Shown piece after piece: positions 9,188 to 19,147 of a stretch of 64,000 nt of DNA (the first letter of the stretch is position 1; every line of letters begins with the position of its first letter). The translations under genes were made by a program, and so were the position numbers. Below the pieces are notes generated by a model, which made no database searches, was not told the origin of the DNA, and worked only from the letters and a program-made list of their open reading frames with translations. This DNA comes from Polycladidibacter hongkongensis (GTDB lineage: Bacteria > Pseudomonadota > Alphaproteobacteria > Rhizobiales > Stappiaceae): assembly GCF_001561995.1 (NCBI RefSeq), contig NZ_LLWC01000022.1, positions 1-64,000 on the forward strand, read 5' to 3'.

Positions 9188-9874
9188 ATGCGAAGCGAAC
9201 GCCTGTTTAAACTTCTTGATCTTTTGCGCGCAGCCCATCGCCCGCGCAGCGCCGCCTCCCTCGCCCAAAGCCTTGCCGTATCGGAACGCACCATCTATCG
9301 TGATATCGCCAGTTTGCAGCATATGGGCGCGCCAATCCGCGGCGAAAGCGGACTTGGGTATCAAATTGAAAAAGGCTATTTCCTCCCGCCATTGCACCTG
9401 AGCCAAGAAGAAATCAGCGCCATCAGCCTCGGAACCCGCTTGCTCGTTGGCCGCGCGGACCCAGCACTTGCCGAAGCCGCGGCCACGGCATTAGCCAAAA
9501 TCAATGAAAGCCTGCCCGAGCGCGCCAAAGATGCCTACGCCAATGTGCCCATAATCGCATTCAATAGCGGCGTACCAACCGATGCCGCGGCCCACCCTTG
9601 GTTGCCGATCCTGCGTCAAGCCGTCTTTGCGAGGCGAAAACTTGAAATCACTTACATAAGCATCAGTGGCACAACCACGCAGCGCGTCATCCGGCCCCTT
9701 GGTCTAACCGTGTTCCCTCAAAGCTGGATATTGACTGCATGGTGCGAGCTGCGCGGCAGTTTTCGCAATTTCCGTGTCGACCTCATCAAAGGAGTTCTCC
9801 AAACGGAGACCGCCTTTAGACGCGAATTAGGCAAGGAATTCCATGATTTCCTAAAAACAGTCACCCCAAGCTGA
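9188..9874 (+). CDS. YafY/WYL-type HTH transcriptional regulator
   Basis: A 228-residue regulator. The N-terminal HTH_11 domain spans about 3-55 (RLFKLLDLLRAAHRPRSAAS, then SERTIYRDIASL as recognition helix and GAPIRGESGLGYQI as wing). The WYL sensor domain follows at about 130-220 (KLEITYIS, RVIRPLGLTVFPQSWILTAW, then the conserved RNFRVDLI). WYL domains bind small ligands or nucleic acid; the ligand is unknown here. The ATG lies 7 bases after the palindrome, inside the likely operator region. It probably represses the divergent gene at 8422-9084 and itself. Confidence 0.9.
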   Translation: MRSERLFKLLDLLRAAHRPRSAASLAQSLAVSERTIYRDIASLQHMGAPIRGESGLGYQIEKGYFLPPLHLSQEEISAISLGTRLLVGRADPALAEAAATALAKINESLPERAKDAYANVPIIAFNSGVPTDAAAHPWLPILRQAVFARRKLEITYISISGTTTQRVIRPLGLTVFPQSWILTAWCELRGSFRNFRVDLIKGVLQTETAFRRELGKEFHDFLKTVTPS

Positions 9875-10036
9875 GAGCAGAAAGAGTGACTCCCCTCACT
9901 ATCTTGGCGGTTTTGCCAAGCGAATACCCGCGGTTTCGACCCACCGCATTCCATGGCAAAACACTACGTGTTATCCGCCATGTCCTGAGTTTCCTGCGGA
10001 TTGAGTTCACACCTATCCGCGGGGAGTTTCGCTCAG

Positions 10037-10837
10037 ATGCTTGCAATAGGATCACCGTTTCAACAATGCCTTTTGGCTACATTTGCTATCGTGCTATGCA
10101 GCGGTGCCGCCCATGCAGCAGACCTTGCAGATACACCACCGCCGCAAAGCAAGGATTGGGAGTTCACAGTTGCCCTTTATGGCCTTGCCCCTTGGATTTC
10201 TGGGGATGTAGGCGTTGGTCCTGCAGAAACAAGCGTCAACATCACCGCCAAGCAAGTATTTGATGCCCTCTCATTCGCCGCTTTCGCGGACGCACAAGTA
10301 ACCTATAAACAGAAATACTCGGTCGCCACAGACCTAACCTTCGCCAATTTTCAAGAAACTTTTGATCCCGTTCGTCAGGGTCGCCTTCGCCTCAACTTCA
10401 AGGAAATCGTTGCAGAAGGGCGTCTTGGCTACCGCGTTTGGCAACACGATACCAACTGGATCGAAGCCTATACCGGTGTGCGATATTGGTATTTGGACAG
10501 TGATCTGGCAGTGCAGGACAATGTCAACTCCGTCGAGGTCACTGGCAGCACCGATAGCAGCTGGGCCGACCCGATCTTGGGTGCGCAGGCAAACCTCCGC
10601 CTCTACGGCAAGTGGCGCATGCGTGCGCTCGCTGATGTCGGTGGCTTTGGTGTTGGCTCCGATTTCAGCTACCGGCTACAAGGCGGCTTACAATACCAAT
10701 TCGACAACGGGATTGGCATAGAGGTTGACTACAAGGCACTTTATGCAAACTACGAAAACGGAGAGGCAGGAGCGAAACATTTTATATGGGACACTCTTCA
10801 AAACGGCGTCCTAACTCGCTTATTCTACAATTTCTAA
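10037..10837 (+). CDS. outer-membrane beta-barrel protein
   Basis: A 266-residue exported protein. The signal peptide covers about residues 10-30, ending in AAHAADL. Alternating aromatic/hydrophobic strands follow and the protein ends in LFYNF with a C-terminal phenylalanine, the usual recognition signal for BAM-mediated outer-membrane insertion. Motifs such as WIEAYTGVRYWYLD and GGLQYQFDNGIGIEVDYKAL resemble the small outer-membrane proteins often annotated as beta-barrel or OmpW/OmpA-like in Rhizobiales. Function unknown. The start is uncertain: the ATG at 10037 leaves a compact signal peptide, while the frame is open from an ATG at 10001. Confidence 0.75.
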   Translation: MLAIGSPFQQCLLATFAIVLCSGAAHAADLADTPPPQSKDWEFTVALYGLAPWISGDVGVGPAETSVNITAKQVFDALSFAAFADAQVTYKQKYSVATDLTFANFQETFDPVRQGRLRLNFKEIVAEGRLGYRVWQHDTNWIEAYTGVRYWYLDSDLAVQDNVNSVEVTGSTDSSWADPILGAQANLRLYGKWRMRALADVGGFGVGSDFSYRLQGGLQYQFDNGIGIEVDYKALYANYENGEAGAKHFIWDTLQNGVLTRLFYNF

Positions 10838-10941
10838 AGAGGTTGGTTGCAGCTCACGACAGCTGATACAGCCGCGTCGGCACGCATCACAAAAAATTTC
10901 CAAGCTGCATCAAAATGCTAAAAAATAAACAAGGCCGGAAT

Positions 10942-11475
10942 ATGAATACAAGACAAGCAGAGCCGCAAGAAACAGCAGCCGTCGCACAACTGTTTACCGC
11001 GACATTTACTGCATCAGAAGGGGCTAGCGAAGGTAAGCAAATCGGCGATTTGGCTCATCGCCTAATGAGCACGCCAGACGAACCGGCAATCTGCTTCGGC
11101 ACTTGGCAGGATCAGCAGTTGACTGCAGCAGTTATCTTTACCGAGCTTCGTGTCGCCCATCCGCTGCAAGTCATGTTGCTCTCCCCACTCGCCGTTGCAC
11201 CAAACTGGCAAAGGCAAGGCAATGGACAAGCGCTTGTCAAACATTCCATGGATATCTTGCAAGAGCAAGGTGTCAGTCATTTGGTAACCTACGGCGACCC
11301 GGCGTTTTACAGTAAACTAGGCTTTACTCCCATCCGTGAACACCAGCTAAAAGCACCGCAACCTCTCAGCTATCCCCGTGGCTGGATTGCCCGGCCACTG
11401 AGCGAACACGGATTTGATGAGCTAAAAGGTACCGCATCATGCGCTTCCGCACTGGATGACCCGCAATACTGGTAG
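10942..11475 (+). CDS. GNAT family N-acetyltransferase (YhbS-like)
   Basis: A 177-residue acetyltransferase of the COG3153/YhbS type. Motif A is seen in LSPLAVAPNWQRQGNGQALV (about 75-95), followed by VSHLVTYGDPAFYSKLGF and a C-terminal PRGW segment typical of this subfamily. The substrate is unknown. The ATG at 10942 is preceded by AAGGCCGG; the frame is open from 10915. A strong bidirectional terminator separates it from the convergent gatA gene. Confidence 0.82.
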   Translation: MNTRQAEPQETAAVAQLFTATFTASEGASEGKQIGDLAHRLMSTPDEPAICFGTWQDQQLTAAVIFTELRVAHPLQVMLLSPLAVAPNWQRQGNGQALVKHSMDILQEQGVSHLVTYGDPAFYSKLGFTPIREHQLKAPQPLSYPRGWIARPLSEHGFDELKGTASCASALDDPQYW

Positions 11476-11489
11476 CAATCCGAGAGCGC

Positions 11490-11535
11490 AAAAACCAAGA
11501 GGCCCCGGCAATAGCCGAGGCCTCTCGTGGTTTTT
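11490..11535. terminator. bidirectional terminator between GNAT gene and gatA
   Basis: A long imperfect stem pairs AAAACCA-AGAGGCC-CCGGC with GCCG-AGGCCTCT-CG-TGGTTTT, with A and T runs at the two ends. It serves both the plus-strand GNAT gene and the minus-strand gatCA operon. Confidence 0.85.
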
Positions 11536-11552
11536 GCAGACGCAAGCACCTG

Positions 11553-13040
11553 TTACTTGCTCCACCAGTCCGCCGCGTTAAAACGCCCAGCGGCCTGCTC
11601 GATCACCTCACCCAGCTGGAACAGCGTGCCCTCGTCAAAAGGCTTGCCAATCAGCTGCAGCCCCAATGGCAAGCCTTCCTTGTTCACACCTGCGGGAATG
11701 CTCATACCAGGCACGCCAGCCATGTTTGCGGTCACAGTAAAGATGTCGTTGAGGTACATCGTTACCGGGTCCGTGATCTCACCTGGTGCAAATGCAGCGT
11801 CCGGCGTGGTCGGCGTCAAAATCGCGTCAACACCATTCTCCCAAGCCTGATCAAAATCCTGCTTGATCAGTGTGCGCACCTTCTGCGCTTTGAGATAATA
11901 CGCATCATAGTAACCGGCAGACAGCACATAAGTCCCGATCATCACCCGGCGTTTAACCTCAGCGCCAAAGCCTTCTGCCCGCGTATTCTCATACATTTCT
12001 ACAATATCATCGCCCGGTACACGCAGGCCATAACGAACACCGTCATAGCGCGCGAGGTTGGAAGACGCTTCAGCAGGCGCAACGATGTAATAGGCAGGCA
12101 ATGCATACTTCGTGTGCGGCAGAGAAATCTCTACGATCTCCGCCCCGGCGTCTTTCAGCCATGCAATGCCCTGCTGCCACAGCTTTTCGATTTCCTCCGG
12201 CATGCCGTCGAGACGGTACTCTTTTGGAATGCCAATCTTCATGCCTTTAACAGATTTGCCAACAAAGCTCTCGTAATCCGGCACCGGCAGTTCAACCGAA
12301 GTGGTGTCCTTGGCATCAACAGACGCCATGGATTGCAGCAGGATCGCGTTATCGCGCACTGTGCGGCCAATTGGGCCTGCTTGGTCAAGCGAGGATGCAA
12401 ACGCCACCATACCCCAGCGCGAGCAGCGCCCATAGGTTGGCTTGATACCGACCGTACCGGTCAGCGCAGCAGGCTGACGGATAGACCCACCCGTATCAGA
12501 TGCAGTCGCCGCAGCACAAAGCTTTGCCGCCACCGCAGCCGCCGAACCACCAGAGGACCCACCAGGCACCAGCGCCACATCAGAGCCCGCCCGGCGCCAC
12601 GGGTTCACAACAGGGCCGTAATATGAGGTCTCGTTAGAAGAACCCATCGCAAACTCATCCATATTGAGTTTGCCCAGCATCACCGCACCATCATTGAACA
12701 GGTTTTGGGTGACAGTGGATTCATACTCGGGCTTAAACCCATCCAGAATGTGCGAACACGCCTGCGTATGCACACCTTTGGTGGCATAGAGATCTTTAAT
12801 CCCCAGCGGAATACCTTCCAGAGGGCGCGCTTCCCCCGCTGCAATCTTGGCATCAGAGGCCTTGGCCTGCTCCTGCGCCACATCGGCAGTAACAGCCACA
12901 TAGGCGTTGATGTCTTTATTTGCAGCTTCAATCGCCCCAAGATAGGCGCCAGTCAGCTCCGTTGCGGAAATCTCGCGGGCAGCCAGCTTGTCGCGCGCCT
13001 CAGCGATGGTCAAATCAATAAGATTGGTCACGTGGATCAT
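11553..13040 (-). CDS. gatA: Asp-tRNA(Asn)/Glu-tRNA(Gln) amidotransferase subunit A
   Basis: GatA (495 residues) is the glutaminase subunit that releases ammonia from glutamine for transfer to the tRNA-bound acid in GatB. The amidase-signature catalytic triad is intact: Lys in [14 protein letters not shown] (about residue 80), the cis-Ser in [14 protein letters not shown] and the nucleophile Ser in [13 protein letters not shown]. It is 31 bases downstream of gatC, in the same operon. The ATG fits the family N-terminus ([10 protein letters not shown]). Confidence 0.97.
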   Translation of the reverse strand: MIHVTNLIDLTIAEARDKLAAREISATELTGAYLGAIEAANKDINAYVAVTADVAQEQAKASDAKIAAGEARPLEGIPLGIKDLYATKGVHTQACSHILDGFKPEYESTVTQNLFNDGAVMLGKLNMDEFAMGSSNETSYYGPVVNPWRRAGSDVALVPGGSSGGSAAAVAAKLCAAATASDTGGSIRQPAALTGTVGIKPTYGRCSRWGMVAFASSLDQAGPIGRTVRDNAILLQSMASVDAKDTTSVELPVPDYESFVGKSVKGMKIGIPKEYRLDGMPEEIEKLWQQGIAWLKDAGAEIVEISLPHTKYALPAYYIVAPAEASSNLARYDGVRYGLRVPGDDIVEMYENTRAEGFGAEVKRRVMIGTYVLSAGYYDAYYLKAQKVRTLIKQDFDQAWENGVDAILTPTTPDAAFAPGEITDPVTMYLNDIFTVTANMAGVPGMSIPAGVNKEGLPLGLQLIGKPFDEGTLFQLGEVIEQAAGRFNAADWWSK

Positions 13041-13071
13041 CCTTGGTAGTCAGTCAATAACGGGCGGGAGC

Positions 13072-13359
13072 TTACTCAACCACCTTCGGCACCATGAAGA
13101 AATTGTCTTCACTGGCAGGAGCATTCACAACAACCTTGTCGGCATAGCCGCCATCACTCACGCCATCTTCACGCTTCTTCATTGATTGCTCAACAACTGA
13201 AGTAAGTGGCTCAACACCATCAATATTCACTTCATCCAACTGCTCAACAAAACCCAAAATCGCGTTCAACTCACCGGTCATGGTTTCCGCTTCCGCGTCG
13301 CTCACCTTGATGCGCGCCAGACGGGCAACCCGTTTGACTGTGCTCAAATCAACGGACAT
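13072..13359 (-). CDS. gatC: Asp-tRNA(Asn)/Glu-tRNA(Gln) amidotransferase subunit C
   Basis: GatC, 95 residues, the small subunit that wraps around the GatA/GatB interface and stabilises the complex. Family features are [16 protein letters not shown] at 8-23 and the C-terminal [16 protein letters not shown]. The start follows GGAGTG. It is the first gene of the gatCA operon; gatB lies about 4.3 kb downstream in the same orientation. Confidence 0.95.
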   Translation of the reverse strand: MSVDLSTVKRVARLARIKVSDAEAETMTGELNAILGFVEQLDEVNIDGVEPLTSVVEQSMKKREDGVSDGGYADKVVVNAPASEDNFFMVPKVVE

Positions 13360-13534
13360 GTTTCACTCCACATCTTGTAATAGTAAGGCCGCATCAGCAG
13401 CCATTTAAAACAAACTCAACGCTATCCATAGCCCCTCCCCCGCCCAATCTCAATGGCAAACCCTTGCCCTTTCACGACAAAGCAGCTAGTTTCGGTCCCT
13501 GTCATAACCGCTAAAAACAAGTACCCAAAACCCA

Positions 13535-14029
13535 ATGCCCCGCCCGCAAAGCTCCGACCTCTCCCAGCGTCTCTACCGCTCAGCCCTGCACCATCTGGCA
13601 AGGCACGGTTATGCCGCCTGCAAACTCGCCGCAATAACCTTAGAAGCAAAAACATCAAAACAGGCCATCTACCGCCGCTGGCCACACGGCAAACAGCAAC
13701 TGGCAATCGAGGCACTGCGCTTTGGCTTTTCACGCGTGCCCTACCAAGCAGCAGGTTCCGCCAGCTTTGACGAAGAGCTGGATACTTCCTACGCCGCTTT
13801 GCAGCACGCACTCACCCATACCCCGCTCGGCCTTGCCTACCTCACCTGCCTTGGCACGCAAGAGCTGCGCCCCACCTGCCAACTACTACTGGCAGAGCAG
13901 CGCATCTTCTTTCGCCAAATTTACCTATACTGGGGCCGGAGCCATATTATGGAAGCGGAGATCTCTCAACGCCTTTCACGCGTTTTTTTCCAGTGTATTC
14001 TGGAACCCGCAATCGAGCAGCAAAGCTAA
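13535..14029 (+). CDS. TetR family transcriptional regulator
   Basis: A 164-residue regulator. An N-terminal TetR HTH is seen at about 10-55 (LYRSALHHLARHGYAACKLA, then SKQAIYRRWPHGKQQLAIEAL with the YRRWP recognition helix usual for TetR). The C-terminal ligand-binding half is shorter than in most TetR proteins (about 110 residues). No ribosome binding site is obvious at the ATG. It is divergent to gatC, which is unlikely to be its target; the true target is not apparent. Confidence 0.8.
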   Translation: MPRPQSSDLSQRLYRSALHHLARHGYAACKLAAITLEAKTSKQAIYRRWPHGKQQLAIEALRFGFSRVPYQAAGSASFDEELDTSYAALQHALTHTPLGLAYLTCLGTQELRPTCQLLLAEQRIFFRQIYLYWGRSHIMEAEISQRLSRVFFQCILEPAIEQQS

Positions 14030-14111
14030 CTTTTGCCCCCCAATAAAACCCCATTCAAATACTCTGAATTGCAGCACCCTTGGCACCAAGGCATTTAACG
14101 TCACAGTTGAA

Positions 14112-14125
14112 TGACCCTCGGGTCA
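14112..14125. promoter_or_regulatory. TGACCC/GGGTCA inverted repeat
   Basis: TGACCC-TC-GGGTCA is a perfect 6-bp inverted repeat 54 bases upstream of the Sel1 lipoprotein gene. It could be a regulator binding site or chance. Confidence 0.3.
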
Positions 14126-14178
14126 CAAATAATTTTACAACGCTAGTTTTTTCGACTTTGCGGTCGCGGAGAGCTGTT

Positions 14179-14646
14179 ATGTTTAAGATTAAATCCACCC
14201 TCACAGTTTTATGCATATCGCTTGGGTTAAGTGCCTGTGCATTCAGTCTTGCCTCGATCCGCCCCGATGCAGAAAGAGGCGACCCTGTAGCGCAATTTCG
14301 AATGGGCAGGGCTTATCATTTGGGCAGAATGGCTCATCAAGACCAACACATGGCCGCCTATTGGTTTGAAAAAGCCGCAGCACAAAGCTATGCACCCGGC
14401 CAAACAGGGCTTGGATACTTGTATTTATACGGTTTGGGCAAAAAGCAAGACTTCAAAAAAGCTAAAAGGCTATTCGAACTTGCGGACGCACAAGACGAAC
14501 GCTGGGATGCCAATAATCTTGGAGAAATGTACTACCGCGGCATCGGTGTACCCAAGAATAAGCAAGTGGCGAAAAAATACTACCAAAAGTCTTGCGACCT
14601 CGAACTTCAAGATGCCTGCGATATGCTCGCAAAATTGCAATCGTAA
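14179..14646 (+). CDS. Sel1-repeat lipoprotein
   Basis: A 155-residue lipoprotein. The signal peptide ends in the lipobox LSAC, with Cys 20 as the lipidation site. Three to four Sel1 repeats follow (for example AQFRMGRAYHLG, AAYWFEKAAAQSY, AKRLFELADAQ, LGEMYYRGIGVPKN, AKKYYQKSC). Such proteins usually act as envelope scaffolds. The start at 14179 follows GGAGAG; the longer frame from 14080 lacks a signal. It is plus-strand and monocistronic, convergent with ung. Confidence 0.8.
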   Translation: MFKIKSTLTVLCISLGLSACAFSLASIRPDAERGDPVAQFRMGRAYHLGRMAHQDQHMAAYWFEKAAAQSYAPGQTGLGYLYLYGLGKKQDFKKAKRLFELADAQDERWDANNLGEMYYRGIGVPKNKQVAKKYYQKSCDLELQDACDMLAKLQS

Positions 14647-14765
14647 ACCACTGGCGACTGTGCTGCCCCTTCGCACAAACCTGACAGGATGATCCCGGCA
14701 ACAGCATAACGAAAAAGACAAACAGCTTTAAGTATACTAGGCGGCTGCCTCGCTCAGTCTGTGGG

Positions 14766-15455
14766 TTAAAACGCCAGCCAATCTATCGGTTCATTTCCCC
14801 CGCCCTGCAGATAATCATTCACTTGCGAGAAGGGCTTTGAACCAAAAAAACCACGATGCGCGGAAAGCGGCGAAGGGTGCGGTCCCGCCACAATATGGTG
14901 ACGCGCCTCATCAATCAGCGCTGCTTTTTTCTGCGCATGCGCCCCCCACAGCACAAACACCAGCCCCTCGCGCTGCGCGTTCAAGGCGCTGATCGCCGCA
15001 TCGGTAAACCACTGCCAGCCGCACTTTGCATGTGACCCCGCTTTGCCAGCTGCAACCGAAAGCGAACTGTTCAGCAGCAACACCCCCTGCCGCGCCCAAC
15101 CGCTCAAGTCTCCACTTGCCGGAGCATCTGCGCCTAAGTCCCCTTGCAACTCCTTGTAAATATTACGCAGAGATGGCGGCAGTTTCACCTCTTGCGGCAC
15201 CGAAAAACTTAGCCCATGTGCCTGCCCCGGCCCATGATAAGGGTCCTGCCCCAAGATCACCACCTTCACATGTGCAAACGGCGTCGCCTCAAATGCCGCA
15301 AACCGCAGTTCCTTCGGCGGATAAACCACATCTCCTGCCCGCTCCGCCGCCTCGACAAATTGCAGGATTTCGCCATACCGCGCATCTTGCAATACAGTTC
15401 CCAGAGCCGCGCGCCACCCTTTTTCTATTAGCTCCCCATCCAGCGCCGTTACCAT
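14766..15455 (-). CDS. ung: uracil-DNA glycosylase
   Basis: Family 1 UNG, 229 residues. It excises uracil from DNA to start base excision repair. The catalytic water-activating Asp lies in VVILGQDPYHGPGQAHGLSF, the uracil-binding Phe is in the same segment, GVLLLNSSLSV gives the Asn pocket and HPSPLSAHRGFFG carries the catalytic His and minor-groove loop. Length and motif order fit the family fully. It is divergent to ruvX. Confidence 0.96.
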   Translation of the reverse strand: MVTALDGELIEKGWRAALGTVLQDARYGEILQFVEAAERAGDVVYPPKELRFAAFEATPFAHVKVVILGQDPYHGPGQAHGLSFSVPQEVKLPPSLRNIYKELQGDLGADAPASGDLSGWARQGVLLLNSSLSVAAGKAGSHAKCGWQWFTDAAISALNAQREGLVFVLWGAHAQKKAALIDEARHHIVAGPHPSPLSAHRGFFGSKPFSQVNDYLQGGGNEPIDWLAF

Positions 15456-15615
15456 CGCTCGCCCCTTTATACTGCATACTGCCGTGAACCTTCACCTAAG
15501 CCACAGCTAGCGGGGCCCAAGCCCGCATGGCAATCGCCAAACAGCCCTCATGCACAACAAACAAGCCGCGCAAACAGCCTTGGCCTATGCTCCGCTTCGT
15601 GCTACCAGCCTCGCT

Positions 15616-16128
15616 ATGGCAAACGACCCCACACTGACAGTAGAAGAGTTCGCTGCATATTTGCAGCCGAGCCACCGCATAATCGGCCTTGACTTGGGCA
15701 CCAAAACCATTGGCTTAGCTCTTTCCGATATAGGCCGCCAGATCGCCACACCTCTTGAAACCATCAAGCGGAAAAAATTCACGCTGGATACAGACCGCTT
15801 GCTTGAGCTTTGCGCACAGCATGATGTGGGCGGCCTCGTGATGGGCTTGCCACTGAATATGGATGGCAGCGAAGGCCCGCGCGTGCAATCAACCCGCGCT
15901 TTCGTGCGCAATCTGTCGCAGCGCACCGACCTGCCAATCACCTATTGGGACGAACGCCTGTCCACCGCCGCCGTCACCCGCACCTTGATCGATGCCGACC
16001 GCTCCCGCGCCCGTCGCGCCGAGCTGGTAGACAAAATGGCAGCCAGCTACATTCTGCAAGGTCTTTTGGATCGCCTCGCCTTCGGAGGCCGACCCGTTTG
16101 GGAACAGGACGACGACGCGCCCTACTAA
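15616..16128 (+). CDS. ruvX: Holliday-junction resolvase-like RuvX/YqgF
   Basis: A 170-residue RNase H-fold nuclease of the YqgF family, involved in 16S/23S rRNA 5'-end processing and possibly in recombination. Catalytic motifs are present: [17 protein letters not shown], a central [13 protein letters not shown] and the [13 protein letters not shown] plus [11 protein letters not shown] segments. The start is uncertain. The ATG at 15616 gives the usual alphaproteobacterial N-terminus ([16 protein letters not shown]), whereas an ATG at 15550 adds 22 unconserved residues; neither has a strong ribosome binding site. Confidence 0.93.
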   Translation: MANDPTLTVEEFAAYLQPSHRIIGLDLGTKTIGLALSDIGRQIATPLETIKRKKFTLDTDRLLELCAQHDVGGLVMGLPLNMDGSEGPRVQSTRAFVRNLSQRTDLPITYWDERLSTAAVTRTLIDADRSRARRAELVDKMAASYILQGLLDRLAFGGRPVWEQDDDAPY

Positions 16129-16192
16129 TCCCCCAGAAACCCGCTAGCGCAATCATTTGCTTAAAAGCGCTCTGCCGCACAGGCAGCAACAC

Positions 16193-16223
16193 CCGTGCGA
16201 CATGCCATCTCGATGTCGCGCGG
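16193..16223. terminator. hairpin between ruvX and acyl-CoA dehydrogenase
   Basis: CCGTGCGACAT pairs with ATGTCGCGCGG (11 bp, one G-T pair) around a 9-base loop between two convergent genes. It has no T tract, so it is only a possible terminator. Confidence 0.4.
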
Positions 16224-16232
16224 CACACCTGA

Positions 16233-17894
16233 TCACGGTGGATATAACCAATCCACAATGCCCCGGCTGTCAAAACCTCCCGCCAGCATGCCATAACTGC
16301 CCCGCCACTGCCCGCCAAGGCGCGAGCGGCAAAACGCATCTGCAATAAAATCCGGCGTCATGCGCCGCAGGCAAGCCCCGGCAAAGCTCATCGCCAGCTG
16401 CTCTGCCAGCAAACGTGCCGCCCGTTCATCTCCGCTTGCCTGCTCGGCCAAGGCCCGCAGCGCCGCCACACTCACCGGCCCCGCCTTGCCAAGGCCCGCA
16501 CCAATACCCTCCAGCACGCTCTTAAAAGCTTCCGGCTCCTGTGCTAGCGCACGCACCAGATCCAGCGCAATCACATTGCCAGATCCCTCCCAGATACCAT
16601 TAAGCGGCGCCTCGCGGTAAAGCCGCGCCAATCCGTGCTCTTCCACATAGCCATTGCCGCCAAGGCATTCCAGCGCCTCTCCCACCACCGCCACTGGCAA
16701 TTTGCACGCCCAGTATTTCATCGCCGGGATCAAAATGCGCAGTCGTGCCGCCGCCGCAGGCTTCGCACGCCCTTGCGACGCTGCACCGAGTGTCGCGCCG
16801 CCAACGCTGTCCATATCCTGCGCCAGATGTATCGCCGCCGCCTGCACCGCCGCCACATCCAGCGCCATATCGCCCAGCACTTCCTGCATCAGCGGTTGCG
16901 CCACCAGCTTGCGGCCAAAACTCATGCGCCCGCGGCAATGAAACACCGCCCGCGCCACCGCCGCTCGCATAGTCGCCGCGGCGCCAAGCACGCAATCAAG
17001 CCGTGTCGGGGTCACCATCGCCATAATGCTCTTGATACCGCGCCCAACGTCGCCCACCAGCTGCCCATGAGCGCCCAATATCTCCAACTCCGCTGAAGCA
17101 TTGGAGTGGTTACCAAGTTTGTTTTTGAGCCGCACCAACCGCAAGCCGTTGTTACTGCCATCCTCGCGCAAACGAGGCACTAGAAAGCAGCTAACTTGAT
17201 CTCCGACCTTGGCAAGGATCAAAAAAGCATCGCTGGCCGGAGCCGACAGGAACCACTTGTGCCCGTTAAGAATATAACTGTCGCCAACGCTGCGCTGTGC
17301 CTTGCTTTCGATCTGGCGCAGATCAGAACCGCCCTGCCTTTCAGTCAGCCCCATGCCCAGCGTCACCCCTTGCTTGTAGGGTACGGGCAACGAGCGCTGG
17401 TCATAAATGCGCGAGGCCAACGCCGGTTGCCATGCCTCGTAGAGAGGCACGTCAAGCGCCAACACCTCCGCCGCTGCATTTGTCATGGTCAGTGGGCACA
17501 AGTGGCCTGCATCCACCTGCCCAGCAATCATGAAGCGCCGCGCCCGCTGCAAATTCGCTTGCCGCGCTCCTTGTTGCCGCGCCACCGCAGCGCAGTGCAG
17601 CCCCGCATCCATGCCCCGTCGCATCAGCGCGTGGTAGGCTGGGTGATAAACAATGCGATCGACACGTTCACCAAAGGCATCGTACTGCTGCAGGCTCGGC
17701 GCTAATTCATTCGCAACTCGCCCCATCTCCTGCGCGGGAAGCGCGCCCGCATCTGCGCCAACGGCCAGCAAGTCATCCCGTGCAGAATCATCACGCACTT
17801 CCCCATCCAGCTCTGCCATCAACAATGGATCGCCTTCCGCCAGATTCATCCCCTGATAAGGTCCGGATTGGTTGTGCACCTGATTTTCGCCCAT
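16233..17894 (-). CDS. aidB: AidB-like acyl-CoA dehydrogenase
   Basis: A 553-residue flavoprotein of the acyl-CoA dehydrogenase superfamily. It starts like AidB (NQSGPYQGMNLAEGDP) and contains GMGLTERQGGSDLRQ for FAD binding and the late-domain CLGGNGYVEEHGLARLYREA and NGIWEGSGNVIALD motifs. AidB protects DNA during alkylation stress in E. coli. Its enzymatic substrate is unclear and many homologues are uncharacterised. The ATG at 17894 is preceded by AGGAGAGG, which decides it over an upstream start at 17936. It is divergent to pyrB. Confidence 0.88.
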   Translation of the reverse strand: MGENQVHNQSGPYQGMNLAEGDPLLMAELDGEVRDDSARDDLLAVGADAGALPAQEMGRVANELAPSLQQYDAFGERVDRIVYHPAYHALMRRGMDAGLHCAAVARQQGARQANLQRARRFMIAGQVDAGHLCPLTMTNAAAEVLALDVPLYEAWQPALASRIYDQRSLPVPYKQGVTLGMGLTERQGGSDLRQIESKAQRSVGDSYILNGHKWFLSAPASDAFLILAKVGDQVSCFLVPRLREDGSNNGLRLVRLKNKLGNHSNASAELEILGAHGQLVGDVGRGIKSIMAMVTPTRLDCVLGAAATMRAAVARAVFHCRGRMSFGRKLVAQPLMQEVLGDMALDVAAVQAAAIHLAQDMDSVGGATLGAASQGRAKPAAAARLRILIPAMKYWACKLPVAVVGEALECLGGNGYVEEHGLARLYREAPLNGIWEGSGNVIALDLVRALAQEPEAFKSVLEGIGAGLGKAGPVSVAALRALAEQASGDERAARLLAEQLAMSFAGACLRRMTPDFIADAFCRSRLGGQWRGSYGMLAGGFDSRGIVDWLYPP

Positions 17895-18178
17895 ACGCAG
17901 GGCCTCTCCTTTGAAAACAAGCAGTGAAACCGGCACCTCGGCCCGTCCTGGGGCTTAAACTACCCGCAAATTCCTAAGGATTTTGGCTAAATCAACGCCT
18001 CGTAAAACACTTGCCGCTAGCCTCTCCCACACCAGCACCAGTCCAGCATGACCGGCAGGCCTTGATCCTGAAACCACCACCAAAACCCCAAAAACACCGG
18101 CGCCCCAGCATAGCAGCCCAAACAAAACCGGCATCCCCCTTTACCTTCTAGGGGCATTTGCATATAGATGGGTTTTCG

Positions 18179-19147
18179 ATGACCAATGAAACCACACATC
18201 GACCAATAGAATTCCCCCACCGGCACCTCCTCGGCATTGAGGGGTTGCAACCGCCAGATATTAATATGCTGCTTGATCTGGGCGAGGAGGCCGTTGAGGT
18301 TTCCCGCCGCGAGGACAAGCAAAAAGGCGTTTTGCGGGGCCGGACACAAATCAACCTCTTTTTCGAGGCATCCACCCGCACCCAATCCTCCTTTGAGCTT
18401 GCAGGCAAGCGTCTGGGCGCGGATGTGATGAACATGGCCGTTTCCACCTCCTCGGTGAAAAAAGGCGAAACCCTCATCGACACCGCAGCCACCTTGAACG
18501 CTATGCGGCCGGATCTTCTGGTGGTGCGCCACTCTTCCGCCGGTGCTGTCCAGTTGCTGGCCCGTAAGGTTGGCTGCGCTGTGGTCAACGCCGGTGACGG
18601 CACCCACGAACACCCCACGCAGGCGCTGCTGGATGCGCTAACCATCCGCCGACATAAAGGCGCGCTCGGTGGCCTCACCGTGGCCATATGCGGCGATATC
18701 CGCCACTCCCGCGTAGCCCGTTCCAACATCATCCTGTTGTCCACCATGGGTGCACGCATCCGCGTCATCGCCCCTTCCACCTTAATGCCTTCTGGCATTC
18801 ACAACATGGGCGTTGAAGTCTTCACCGACATGAAAAAGGGCCTGCAAGGCGTAGATGTCGTCATGATGCTGCGCCTCCAGCGAGAGCGTATGAGCGGCGC
18901 GTTCGTCCCTTCTGTGCGCGAGTACTTCAAGTATCATGGCCTAGATAGCGAAAAGCTTGCCTACGCCAAACCAGATGCACTGGTGATGCACCCCGGCCCC
19001 ATGAACCGCGGCGTGGAAATATCTGCTGAAGTGGCCGACGGCGCCCAGAGCGTCATTCGAGAACAAGTGGAAATGGGGGTCGCCATCCGCATGGCAGTGC
19101 TGGAAGCACTGGCGGCTCAGCTGCCCAAGTGGAAAGACGTACCATGA
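18179..19147 (+). CDS. pyrB: aspartate carbamoyltransferase catalytic subunit
   Basis: ATCase catalytic chain, 322 residues. It joins carbamoyl phosphate and aspartate in the second step of pyrimidine synthesis. Carbamoyl-phosphate binding is seen in [20 protein letters not shown], and [25 protein letters not shown] and HPGPMNRG are all intact. No pyrI regulatory gene is present. pyrC overlaps the stop codon, as in other class A ATCases that need a dihydroorotase-like partner. The ATG at 18179 is favoured; an in-frame TTG at 18158 follows AGGGG and cannot be excluded. Confidence 0.96.
   Translation: MTNETTHRPIEFPHRHLLGIEGLQPPDINMLLDLGEEAVEVSRREDKQKGVLRGRTQINLFFEASTRTQSSFELAGKRLGADVMNMAVSTSSVKKGETLIDTAATLNAMRPDLLVVRHSSAGAVQLLARKVGCAVVNAGDGTHEHPTQALLDALTIRRHKGALGGLTVAICGDIRHSRVARSNIILLSTMGARIRVIAPSTLMPSGIHNMGVEVFTDMKKGLQGVDVVMMLRLQRERMSGAFVPSVREYFKYHGLDSEKLAYAKPDALVMHPGPMNRGVEISAEVADGAQSVIREQVEMGVAIRMAVLEALAAQLPKWKDVP

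Noticed and set aside
9903-9920. CTTGGC/GCCAAG hairpin after the YafY-type regulator
   Set aside because: A six-base stem without a T run is too weak to call a terminator.
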